From NCBI RefSeq assembly GCF_901709675.1, contig NW_023590222.1:162540-226539 (forward strand): a stretch of 64,000 nucleotides of DNA, given 5' to 3'. Positions 32,165 through 43,351 of the stretch are shown here, one piece after another. A program made the position numbers and the translations under genes. Within the stretch, counting starts at the first letter, position 1, and the number at the start of each line of letters is the position of its first letter. Under the pieces are notes generated by a model. It was not told the DNA's origin. It did no database searches and saw nothing but the letters and a program-made list of their open reading frames with translations. The DNA is from Syngnathus acus (taxonomy: Eukaryota; Chordata; Actinopteri; Syngnathiformes; Syngnathidae).

Positions 32165-33800
32165 GCGACATAATAAACGCATGTATAATAGTTTCCGCAT
32201 CACGAGAGAATCGGACGAATCTTACGAATATTACGGAGGTAAAAAAGCGCAATTTTAGTTATGTTCTTATTGTGCTTTTGAAAGGAGAGCGTTTGGTCAA
32301 ATGTTACCCCGAGATTAGTTACAGTATCGCTCTGAGTGATAGTACAGTTATCCATAGTTATAGTGGTTTCCTTAAATAAGTGGTGATAACAAGCTGGACC
32401 AATTATCAACATCTCAGTTTTATCTGGGATAAGACGAAGGAAATTGAGAGACATCCATTGCTTGAGCTCCGCAAGGCACGCCTCAAGATTACAACAGTCC
32501 TGCGGATTTGTCATCGATAACGGCATATATAATTGAGTGTCATCCGCCTAACATTGAAAACTAATGTTATATTTACGTATTATGTCCCCAAGCGGAATCA
32601 TATACATATTAAATAGAATTGGTCGAGTACCGATCCCTGCGGGACACCACAAGTGACGTTATAGAGCTCAGAGGTCGCATTACCATGGACTACTCGTTGT
32701 TTTGCTACGATGGGAGATTTGAAACCGGCCTATAATTACTGAGACAGTCCGGGTCGAGATTTGGTCGCTTAAGTAGCGGTTTAATGATAGCGGTTTTAAA
32801 GGCTGTCCAGAGGAGACAGACAGATTAATTATATTTAAGACGGACGGTCCTAAAATTTGAAGTAATTCTTTAAATAGTTTGGCTGGGAGCGGGTCGAGTG
32901 AACATGTCGTTTGCTTAGCCGCACTAACCAATTGCGTGAGCCTTTCAACGGACACACTTTTAAAATTTGATAGGGTTATTGCATGTTCGTCAGCGCCGGT
33001 AATGGGCGGTCTCGACCTGAGCGATTGGAAACTGTCATCTTGATCTCATCCCTAATGGATTCAATCTTTCAAGCGAAACATTTCATGAACCCGTCGGCTG
33101 AGTGGAAGGAGCTATCGGAGGTCGGATGGCACCACGTCAGCTTTGCCACTGTATCAAATAAGTATTTAGGATTGTTTTTATTGAGATTAATAATTTGCGA
33201 GAAATAATTAGTTTTTGCTAAAATAAGCGCATCTTTGTATTTCAGGAGGCTATCGCGCCATGCCTGATAGAAAACCTCAAGTTTGGTTCAACGCCATTTT
33301 CGTTCATGCTTTTTACATAATTGCTTAAGCGTCCGTGTTTCACCTGTGAACCGTGTAGTAGGCTTTCTACGGCGAGTTTTCAGACGTAGTGGCACTACCG
33401 AGTCGATGGCATTTAACAATGTCGCATTAAATCCATTTGTAAGATTATCAATAGAGCCGATATATGCTTGAAATATATCATTGGAGCCACCGTGTATCAC
33501 TATATCCGAGTGGCTAGTGTTGTTGGACCTACGCTGTTGACTAGACCTATTGCGAGCTAGCGCCCTTAGATTAGCTTCTATGTCGGGTGCTCTGCCTCCA
33601 GGGATACACATTACCGTGGCTGGATTTTAAGTGTGGTGTTTTTCGTGTGATGGAGTCACCTATGACCAAGATGCGAGAGCCAGTAGGCCGAGATGGCTTG
33701 GGACGGCTATGCGTCTTAACTGGCTCATCGCGGTTAGCAAGCCGCTTGGGGCTAATTCAAGATTCAAGATGGCGGCCCCCCGGTTGGCTGCGGCTGCAAC
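32165..33800 (-). pseudogene. LINE with SGNH ORF1 and RT remnants, copy 3
   Basis: Reversed counterpart of 6285-7925. It retains ADDTQLY-type and GGRAPDIEAN motifs. CCCGAC missing from copy 1 is present here (GGTCGGGTGC-type reading near 33,580-33,590). Confidence 0.75.
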
Positions 33801-33820
33801 GGCTCTCGACAACCGACGAG

Positions 33821-34139
33821 CATTTTCACAAAATATGTCGCCTAGGACACTACAAACAACACAAAGTTTAGTTTATCCATCCAGTAGGTTAGTATATGAT
33901 CGCCAGCGCCTGCTGGAGGTACGGTCATCAAGTGTTTTCGGACTCGTAGCCACAAACTACCCTAGTCTGTTTACGTAGCCTCGGAGTGCTTCGGGCACTA
34001 GCCCCAGAAGCTCACAATGCAGCGGGCTCGCCGGGCAGCACACGCCGGAGGAGGAGTAAGCGTAGGCGGTGTGACCGGCGGCGGAAGCGCGGCTGTCGAG
34101 GTGGGCTAACGGCTAAGCTTAAAGCTAACCCCTACAAAC
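33821..34139 (+). other. Palindrome spacer with L2 5' fragment
   Basis: Reverse complement of about 5940-6257. It carries the basic L2 leader (RRRKRGCRGGLTAKLKANPY) on the plus strand and stops at CCTACAAACCG, where the right arm begins with TCGGTTGTCGAG. It is present once between two near-identical inverted arms. Confidence 0.75.
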
Positions 34140-36748
34140 CGTCGTCGGTTGTCGAGAGCCGTTGCAGCCGCAGCCAACTGGGACGCCGCCATCTTGAATC
34201 TTGAATTAGCCCCAAGCGGCTTGCTAACCGCGATGAGCCAGTTAAGACGCATAGCCGTCCCAAGCCATCTCGGCCTACTGGCTCTCGCATCTTGGTCATA
34301 GGTGACTCCATCACACGAAAAACACCACACTTAAAAATCCAGCCACGGTAATGTGTATCCCTGGAGGCAGAGCACCCGACATAGAAGCTAATCTAAGGGC
34401 GCTAGCTCGCAATAGGTCTAGTCAACAGTGTAGGTCCAACAACACTAGCCACTCGGATATAGTGATACACGGTGGCTCCAATGATATATTTCAAGCATAT
34501 ATCGGCTCTATTGATCATCTTACAAATGAATTTAATGCGACATTGTTAAATGCCATCGACTCGGTAGTGCCACTACGTCTGAAAACTCGCCGTAGAAAGC
34601 CTACTACACGGTTCACAGGTGAAACACGGACGCTTAAGCAATTATGTAAAAAGCAGGAACGAAAATGGCGTTGAACCAAACTTGAGGTTTTCCATCAGGC
34701 ATGGCGCGATAGCCTCCTGAAATACAAAGATGCGCTTATTTTAGCAAAAACTAATTATTTCTCGCAAATTATTAATCTCAATAAAAACAATCCTAAATAC
34801 TTATTTGATACAGTGGCAAAGCTGACGTGGTGCCATCCGACCTCCGATAGCTCCTTCCACTCAGCCGACGGGTTCATGAAATTTTTCGCTTGAAAGATTG
34901 AATCCATTAGGGATGAGATCAAGATGACAGTTCCAATCGCTCAGTCGAGACCGCCCATTACCGGCGCTGACGAACATGCAATAACCCTATCAAATTTTAA
35001 AAGTGTGTCCGTTGAAAGGCTCACGCAATTGGTTAGTGCGGCTAAGCACGACATGTTCACTCGACCCGCTCCCAGCCAAACTATTTAAAGAATTACTTCA
35101 AATTTTAGGACCGTCCGTCTTAAATATAATTAATCTGTCTGTCTCCTCTGGACAGCCTTTAAAACCGCTATCATTAAACCGCTACTTAAGCGACCAAATC
35201 TCGACCCGGACTGTCTCAGTAATTACAGGCCGGTTTCAAATCTCCCATTCGTAGCAAAACAACGAGTAGTCCATGGTAATGCGACCTCTGAGCTCTATAA
35301 CGTCACTTTGTGGTGTCCCGCAGGGATCGGTACTCGGACCAATTCTATTTAATATGTATATGATTCCGCTTGGGGACATAATACGTAAATATAACATTAG
35401 TTTTCAATGTTAGGCGGATGACACTCAATTATATATGCCGTTTCTCGATGACCAAATCCGCAGGATGTTGTAATCTTGAGGCGTGCCTTGCGGAGCTCAA
35501 GCAATGGATGTCTCTCAATTTCCTTCGTCTTATCCCAGATAAAACTGAGATGTTGATAATTGGTCCAGCTTGTTATCACCACTTATTTAAGGAAACCACT
35601 ATAACTATGGATAACTGTACTATCACTCAGAGCGATACTGTAACTAATCTCGGGGTAACATTTGACCAAACGCTCTCCTTTTAAAAGCACAATAAGAACA
35701 TAACTAAAATTGCGCTTTTTTACCTCCGTAATATTCGTAAGATTCGTCCGATTCTCTCGTGATGCGGAAACTATTATACATGCGTTTATTATGTCGCGCC
35801 TGGACTACTGTAACGCATTATCAAAGTCAAAGTCAAAGTCTGCTTTATTGTCAATTTCTTCACATGTCAAGACATACAAAGACATTGAAACTGCGTTTCC
35901 TACTATCCCACGGTGGAGACAAGACATATTACACCCAATTGGTCCACAGACAAACAAAACATTCAAGTAAACAATACACAAAGTAAAATAAGAAGGCACA
36001 TAGTATATAAATGTATTATTTATTTATATAAAGGCCGGTCCACGAAAATATTTCTGACACGTAACCGGTCCGTGGCGCAAAAAAGGTTGGGGACCAGTGA
36101 TTTAGTAGAAGGTGGCTACAGATAAAAGTTTGAGTTCATTTTGAAAAACTAACAGGTCACTCACTTAAGATGCACGCACAACCAATGCAGCTCTCTAATA
36201 ACTCTGCTGCAAACATAGGTTAACGCACTTGGGTTGAAAACCGAACCCCAGTCTTTCACGCGACAAGCAGAGATACTATCCACGATACTAACAAGGAACA
36301 TGCCCTGTGTTGGGGCAAGATGGACTGCTTGGCGGGGAGAAAGGAAAGGGAGGAAGCAGAAAGGGGAACGCTCACAGAACACATGCGCTTATAACTATTA
36401 TGTGGATTTTAACCATCTGTAAACGTTATTAAAACAGTACTGAAATGGGGCAATCTGCTGGTCTTTTTCGTATATGCCTGCCTTCAAGTTTAGAGGGCAC
36501 TACCTTTAGGGGGCGCATTAGAGGTTAGGGTTAAAGGTGAGGGGATTACCGTTAGCGAGTTAGCAGGTTAGGGGTTAATTATTAGGGTTGGTTATTGTTC
36601 TGGTTTTAGAGTTAGCGTTAGGGCTTGAAGTTAGGGAATTAGGAGCCTTAGGCAACCAGATTCCATTATTCCATTAATCACTGACATTCAGTCTTCAGGT
36701 CCATGGGCTACCAATCGGAATGTAACGGGGTCAGCTGGTCGACTATGG

Positions 36749-36820
36749 AGCTCATCGGTGCAGGGGAATGATTCTCGCTTAGGGTGCATCATTACCTGGG
36801 TTTAACTCCCGGACGATCTC
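36749..36820 (+). pseudogene. tRNA-Pro (AGG) pseudogene
   Basis: Fourth copy of the 8859 pseudogene. Confidence 0.65.
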
Positions 36821-36927
36821 TTCTTGGAAACACTGTTGTCTATCATTATGTGGAGCGTTTGACAGGCCAACGTTACACGGAATGTAACATGGTCTGCAAG
36901 CTTCCGTCATGGCTCGTTGGTCTAGGG

Positions 36928-37728
36928 CAGTGGTTCCCAAAGTGGGCGGTACCGCCCCCCTGGGGGCGGTGGAAAGATCTGGGGGGGCGGTGAGGAAGAA
37001 AGGGGCGGTAGGGGGGCGGGTAGGGGGGCGGCAGTCAGATCCGACAGCATAGACTACAAAAGCAAAAGCTCAGGTTTGTAATTTCAAGCTTGTAATGTTC
37101 AGAATTTTATCTTATAATAAAACCGCATTCTGGCGGTCAACATCATCTTGAGTTCAAGTCAACATGAAATTGGGGACTCGCCAGAACGCGCCGTGTTGTG
37201 TTGTGTTGAGCTGGTTAGGGCAGTGGTCCCCAACCACCGGGCCGCGGACCGGTACCGGTCCGTGGGTCACTTGGTACCGGGCCGCCAAGCCGCACAGAAT
37301 TTTTTTTTTTATCGACGATCAATTAATTCAGGTCAAGACACTCGTCCCGGTCACGTGACATGTTTCCCCAGTCGAGCCCGCAAAGCTAATATGTGGCGAC
37401 AGGCTAACTAACCAGGCAGTGAAGCATTCAAAACTGCTTCAACACATGGAGACCAAGCATCCTGCAATAAAAGACAAACCTTAAATCACTTCGGGTGTCA
37501 TTGTCTCCGATTACGTCTAGATGGGACCGGCTCGTTTCTGAGAAACAAACTCAGTGCTCCCACTAATTCAACGTAATGGTAATGATATTATAAATGTATT
37601 ATTTATTTATTTATATAAATGTATTATTATTTATATAAATGCCGGTCCTTGGGGGGGGGGGGGGGGGCGCTAGGAATTCACTGAGGAGCCAAAGGGGGCG
37701 CCAGCCTGCAAAAGTTTGGGAACCACTG
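36928..37728. mobile_element. hAT element in tRNA-Pro, with perfect 8-bp target duplication
   Basis: The termini are CAGTGGTTCCCAAA and TTTGGGAACCACTG, flanked on both sides by GTCTAGGG. GC-rich GGGGGCGGT repeats follow the left end and precede the right end. There is no intact transposase. It carries a second hAT fragment inside (from 37,221). Confidence 0.92.
37221..37660 (+). mobile_element. Nested hAT fragment with transposase relic
   Basis: It starts CAGTGGTCCCCAACC with the GGACCGGTACCGGTCC palindrome. At 37,429-37,480 the frame reads KLLQHMETKHPAIKDK, matching the H-x-x-x-H end of a BED finger in hAT transposases. The right terminus is blurred by a G-homopolymer at 37,650-37,667. Confidence 0.75.
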
Positions 37729-37872
37729 GTCTAGGGGTATGATTCTTGCTTTGGGTGTCGGAGGTCCTGGGTTCAACTCCCAGACAAGCCCTTCTTTAAA
37801 ACGTTGCTGTTGATCAACTAGCCCAATTTAATTTGGGCGCTAGCCCGAATCCATACACGGTGGATGGCGGCA

Positions 37873-38535
37873 GTGATATTTGAGAAGTGAAATGAAGTTT
37901 ATTGGATTTGCAGACAGTGTGCAATCATTATTTCATCAAAAGTAGGCAGGTACATAAATTTGGGCACCCCAAGAGAAAAATGACAATATTTCAATATCAA
38001 TATTTAGTAGATCCTCCTTTTGCAGAAATAACAGCCTCTCGACCAGTGGTTCTTAACCTGGGTTCGGTCGAACCTAGGGGTTCGGTGAGTCGGTTTCAGG
38101 GGTTCGGCAGAGCCTCCACTCCGGAGGTCCAAACACACCTGATTAATAAATTCGCATATCTGAACTGGTCTCGCAAAGGCAACAGCAGAAGTCACACTGA
38201 TTTGCTGGTATGTCATTTGTTGTGAATTCATGCATTGTGTTGGTTCTATTCTTTGAACAAGGTGATGTTTATGCACGGCTCATTTTGTGCACCAGTAAAA
38301 ACATCTCTGTCTTCAATTTGAAAAAAATAAATATATATTCACAAAAGAGGGGTTCGGTGAATGGGCATATGAAACTGGTGGGGTTCAGTGCCTCCAACAA
38401 GGTTAAGAATCACTGCTCTAGACACTTCCTATAGCTTCCAATGAGTGTGGATTCTGGTTGAAGGTATATTTCACCATTCTTCTGACAAATCTGAAAGTCC
38501 CATAAACTTCATTTCACTTCTCAAATATCATTGTG
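37873..38535. mobile_element. Tc1-like element with nested hAT (38,044-38,415)
   Basis: Fourth copy of 9174-9840. Confidence 0.8.
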
Positions 38536-38566
38536 TCTGTCCGCTATATGATATATTTTACTGATA

Positions 38567-38953
38567 TTGCCTCTGAACAGGCGAGCAAGTGCTCCTCCGG
38601 CCGTCATGACTACATTCTACCGTGGCACCATTGAGAGCATCCTCTCCAGTTGTATCGCTGTTTGGGGTGGTAGCTGCACTGAATACAACATGAAGGCCCT
38701 GCAGCGCATAGTGAACACAGCTGGTAAGATTATTGGTGCTTCACTCCCCTCCCTGAAGGACATTTACACCTCCCATCTCACCCGCAAGGCGACCGCGATC
38801 GTGAGTGATGTGAGTCACCCCGCTCACTCTTTGTTTGATCTTCTGCCCTCTGGGAAGAGGTACAGGAGCCTGCGCTTCCGCACCACCAGACTCACCAACA
38901 GCTTCATACTCCAGGCTGTTATGATCCTGAACTCTCTCCCCCCTTCTGCGTAG
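38567..38953 (+). pseudogene. L2 ORF2 C-terminal fragment
   Basis: Same 128-codon open frame as 9872-10,258, followed by the 3' UTR to 39,250. Confidence 0.85.
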
Positions 38954-39489
38954 CGTCCTGTACTTTTGCGGTATATTCTGACTGTCTGCTGTATGCACAC
39001 TTGCTCCATTTTTGCTCCTCTTATTTATTATGTTATTTATTTATTTATTATTTATTCATCATTCTTATTTATTCATTGTTTGTGCCTTCTTGTTTTATTT
39101 TTCGTGTTGTTTACTTGTATGTATATTGTGTACTATGTCTTGTCACCGTGGGATAGTGGGGAACTTTTTTCAGACAGTGTTTTACATGTATGGGGAATTT
39201 GCTTTGATAACGTGCTACACATAGACAAACAAAGATGATATAAATAAATTTGGATGGGTTAATTTCATTTTATCACAAAATTCAACTATGATTGAATAAA
39301 GGTCTAAACTTTAGACCTTACATGTCTAAGAAAAAAGTCGTGGTGTTAATATATCTTGCTTGGGTCATCTAAATCTTAGTAAGCAGCATATGTGAGGATA
39401 ATTAGATACTGATACAGTAGTAACAATTGGACAATTTAAAAGCAACCGTGATAAAGTTATATATTGAAAAGGATTACTCCAAACTCACC

Positions 39490-39916
39490 TCACTTTTTGG
39501 CAGACTTTTCATTACTTGGGCCACGAGATGTGAAGGTACAAGAGGTCACTTCTATGACTTCTGGCATCAGCCCATCTGAAATGATGATTTTTAAGTACAG
39601 AAAAAAATATGTTAAACTTATCTTATTAGGACAGCAAACACACGGATCAAGGGTACAGTTTCTAACAGCAAACTAAAGAGAAAAAAAACTATCTACACTT
39701 GTGCTCATAAGGAGTTATTTATTACAATAATGTCCTGTAGAACCAATCTTGTTGGAACCAAATTTGGATTTTAGTAAATACTAGACAGGAGCAGATATGA
39801 ATGTAATGGACTATTTAAAAGTGGTGGAATTAAAAAAAAAATAAATAAAAATCAATATTGAAAACGAGTACTGACCTTAAACTGCAGTTTTACAAACTCA
39901 CCTTTCTTTTGGCCAT
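39490..39916 (-). CDS. Candidate two-exon mini-gene, copy 4
   Basis: Exon 1 39,902-39,916 has one A fewer than copies 1 and 3 and is out of phase; exon 2 39,490-39,575 is intact. The intron holds a small insertion (GTACTGACC at 39,868-39,876). Confidence 0.25.
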
Positions 39917-41410
39917 TTTCTTCCACTGAGACTTGAACTCAGGTCGCTGGGGTGAGAGTCCTAACCCTAGCCCTAGCTCTAACCTTAACCCTACCTCTTA
40001 CCCTATTCCTAACCCTAACCCTAGCTCTAACCCTAGCTCTTACCCTATTCCTAACCCTAACCCTAGCTCTAACCCTAGCTCTAACCCTAACCCTTACCCT
40101 TACCCTAATCCTAACCCTAGCTCTAACCCTAACTGTAACCCTAACCCTAACTCTTACCCTAATCCTAACCGTAACCCTAGCTCTTACCCTATTCCTAACC
40201 CTAACCCTAGCTCTAACATTAAACCTAACCCTAACCCTAATCCTAGCTCTTACCCTAGCTCTAAACCCTCACCTTTCTTTTTGGCCATTTTTTTCCACTG
40301 AGACTTGAACTCAGGTCGCTGGGGTGAGAGTCCTAACCCTAGCCCTAGCTCTAACCTTAACCCTACCTCTTACCCTAACCCTACCTCTTACCCTACTCCT
40401 AACCCTAGCTCTAACCCTATTCCTACCTCAACCCTACCTCTTACCCTATTCCTAACCCTAGCCCTAGCTCTAACCCTAGCTCTTACCCTATTCCTAACCC
40501 TTACCCTAGCTCTTACCCCTCACCTTTCTTTTTGGCCATTTTCTTCCACTGAGACTTGAACTCAGGTCGCTGGGTGAGAGTCCTAACCCTAGCCCTAGCT
40601 CTAACCTTAACCCTACCTCTTACCCTAACCCTAGCCCTAGCTCTAACCTTAACCCTACCTCTTACCTATTCCTAGCCCTAACCCGAGCCCTAGCTCTAAC
40701 CTTAACCTATTCCTAACCCTAACCCTATTCCTAACCATAACCCTAGCTCTAACCCTAACTGTAACCCTAACCCTAACTCTTACCCTAATCCTAATCCTAA
40801 CCGTAACCCTAGCTCTAATCCTAATCCTAGCTCTTACCCTATTCCTAACCCTAACCCTAGCTCTAACCTTAAACCTAACCCTAACCCTAATCCTAGCTCT
40901 TACCCTAGCTCTAACCCCTCACCTTTCTTTTTGGCCATTTTTTTCCACTGAGACTTGAACTCAGGTCGCTGGGGTGAGAGTCCTAACCCTAGCCCTAGCT
41001 CTAACCTTAACCCTACCTCTTACCCTACCTCTAACCCTATTCCTACCTCAACCCTACCTCTTACCCTATTCCTAACCCTAGCCCTAGCTCTTACCCTATT
41101 CCTAACCCTTACCCTAGCTCTAACCTTAACCCTAATCCTAACCCTAGCTCTTACTCTAACCGTAATCCTAACCCTAGCTCTTACCCCTCACCTTTCTTTT
41201 TGGCCATTTTTTTCCATTGAGACTTGAACTCAGGTCGCTGGGGTGAGAGTCCTAACCCTAGCCCTAGCTCTAACCTTAACCCTACCTCTTACCCTAACCC
41301 TAGCCCGAGCCTTAACCCTACTTCTTACCCTAACCCTACCTCTTACCCTATTCCTAACCCTAACCCTAGCTCTAACCCTAGCTCTAACCCTAGCCCTTAC
41401 CCTAGCATAT
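39917..41410 (-). repeat. Telomere-like/tRNA-half composite array, copy 4
   Basis: CCCTAA-sense on the plus strand. Blocks begin near 39,925, 40,303, 40,552, 40,949 and 41,214. The last block ends CCTAGCATATGGTATATGG, as in copy 1, at the boundary to the tRNA array. Confidence 0.9.
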
Positions 41411-41479
41411 GGTATATGGTTTTATGGGGGAGCACACGAGCAACTCTGTTGCAAATTTTTCAAGGATAAGATATTTTTG

Positions 41480-42724
41480 GTCCCACTGGGATTTGAACTC
41501 AGGTCGCTGGGGTGAGAGTACAGAGCACTAACCACTACACTACAGAACCCACGCCATTACTTCATGGATGTTACCTATATGGTTTTATGGAGCAGCTCAC
41601 AAGTAAATAGTATAGATAGGAATAGGTAAATGCCAAAATACTTGAGGTTCCACTGAGACTTGAACTCTGGTCGCTGGGGTGAGAGTCCAGAGCACTAACC
41701 ACTAGAGTATGTAACCCACACCATTAATCCATGGAAGTTAGCTATATGGTTTTATGGAGCAGCTCACAAGCAAATAGCATAGATAGGAATAGGTAAATGT
41801 CAAAATAGTTCAGGTTCCACTGAGACTTGAACTAAGGTCACTGGGGTGAGAGACCAGAGCATTAACCACTACACTATGGAACGCACACCAATATTCCATG
41901 GAAGTTACGTATATGGTTTTATGGAGCAGCTCACAAGCCAGATATAGGAATAGTATAAATAGGAATAGGTAAATGCCAAATAGTTGAGGTTCCACTGAGA
42001 CTTGAACGCAGGGCGCTGGGGTGAGAGTCTAGAGTACTAACCACTACAGTATGGAACCCACACTATTAATCCATGGAAGTTACCTATATGGTTTTATAGA
42101 GCAGCTCACAAGCAAATTGCATACATGGGAATAGGTAAATGCCAAAATAGTTGAGGTTCCACTGAGACTTGAACTCAAGTCGCTGGGGTGAGAGTCCACA
42201 GCACAAACCACTACAGTATGGAACCCACGGCATTCCGTCATGGAAGTTACGTATATGGTTTTATGGACCAGCTCACAAGCAAATAGTATATATACATAGG
42301 AATAGGTAAATGCCAAAATAGTTGATGTTCCACTGAGACTTGAACTCCAGTCACTGGGGTGGGAATCCAGACCACTAACCACTACACTATGGAACGCACG
42401 ACATTATTTCATGGAAGTTACGTATATGGTTTTATGGAGCAGCTCACAAGCCAGTATAGATAGGAATAGGTAAATGCCAAAATAGTTGAGGTTCCACTGA
42501 GACTTGAACTCAGGTCGCTGGGGTGAGAGTACAGAGCACTAACCACTACAGTATGGAAACCACACCATTGTTTCATGGAAGTTATGTATATGGTTTTATG
42601 GAGCAGCTCACAAACATATATATATAGGAATAGGCAAATGCCAAAACAGTTGAGGTTCCACTGAGACTTGAACTCGGGTCGCTGGGGTGAGAGTCCAGAG
42701 CACTTACCACTACACTATGGAACT
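41480..42724 (-). repeat. Tandem array of eight Gln-like tRNAs, copy 4
   Basis: Minus-strand units lie near 41,480-41,551, 41,646-41,717, 41,812-41,883, 41,987-42,058, 42,154-42,225, 42,327-42,398, 42,491-42,562 and 42,653-42,724. The unit at 42,327 has the CCC-type loop (GGGGTGGGAA). No CTG unit remains: sequence jumps at about 42,780 from the array spacer into the Tigger remnant, deleting tRNA-Gln and the A-rich tract. Confidence 0.85.
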
Positions 42725-42779
42725 CATGCCATTAATTCATGGAAGTTACGTATATGGTTTTATAGAGCAGCTCACAAGC

Positions 42780-43135
42780 AGCCGAAAGGACCCGAGAAAA
42801 CCCGACCGCGCGGCCCGGATGCCGACTGACTCCGTTCGTTATTGTAATTTCGTTACTTTGAGGATTGTATTAACCCCTAATCATGCCTCCAAAGAAAGCA
42901 AGTGGGAGCAGTAAAGCCATCCTAAAACACAAAGGCGCTCTTTAAGCAATGCGACAGTGAGCGCCCGGCGCGCTGCGGTTGCCCGACCGCACCAAATTAA
43001 GCTCCCTGCGCACTGAGATCCACTTAAATTTTAGAAAGTACATCAGAACTTTAAAAATATTTTCTAAATTTCAGCGACGGCTCTGTCACAATAATGCGAC
43101 CAGCGCGGTGCAGTTGGGCGGTCGGCGGCACGCTA
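42780..43135 (+). mobile_element. Tigger/pogo-like remnant, end deleted
   Basis: MPPKKASGSSKAILKHKGAL is readable on the plus strand from 42,882. The AACCGAGG terminus is missing at the 42,780 junction. Confidence 0.7.
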
Positions 43136-43140
43136 CGGTT

Positions 43141-43173
43141 GAGCGTTCTCTCTCGCTCTCGCTCTCTCTCGCG

Positions 43174-43204
<31 letters not shown>

Positions 43205-43229
43205 GCACTCTTTCTCGCTCTCTCTCGCT

Positions 43230-43270
<41 letters not shown>

Positions 43271-43302
43271 ACGCACACGCACACACACACACACACACAC
43301 AC
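43141..43302. repeat. (TC)n-(AC)n compound microsatellite
   Basis: Reverse of the array at 15,503-15,655, with CACACG interruptions. Confidence 0.95.
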
Positions 43303-43351
43303 CATCATCGGCGGACACTCGGGACGAGTATGACTGTCTTCTTCTCAGGGT

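Larger units (their letters stand above)
25679..33820 (-). repeat. Segmental duplicate X, copy 3 (left palindrome arm)
   Basis: Reverse copy of 6.26-13.3 kb. It contains tRNA array 25,846-27,082, telomere-like array 27,120-28,868, mini-gene 28,869-29,289, L2 3' end 29,555-30,240, Tc1/hAT 30,251-30,913, tRNA-Pro pair, L2 tail 31,960-32,150, LINE remnant 32,165-33,480 and SGNH remnant 33,480-33,800. Confidence 0.85.
36911..37791 (+). pseudogene. tRNA-Pro (TGG)-like gene split by a hAT transposon
   Basis: The 5' part GGCTCGTTGGTCTAGGG (36,911-36,927) and the rest (37,729-37,791) are separated by the hAT insertion in the D-loop. The A box is disrupted, so the gene must be dead, while its three sister copies are uninterrupted. 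Confidence 0.9.
34140..42780 (+). repeat. Segmental duplicate X, copy 4 (right palindrome arm)
   Basis: Forward copy: SGNH remnant 34,160-34,500, LINE RT remnant 34,500-35,815, L2 tail 35,820-36,000 (-), hAT end 36,010-36,095, tRNA-Pro pair, Tc1/hAT 37,873-38,535, L2 end 38,567-39,250, mini-gene, telomere-like array and tRNA array. It alone contains the 801-bp hAT insertion at 36,928-37,728. Confidence 0.85.
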
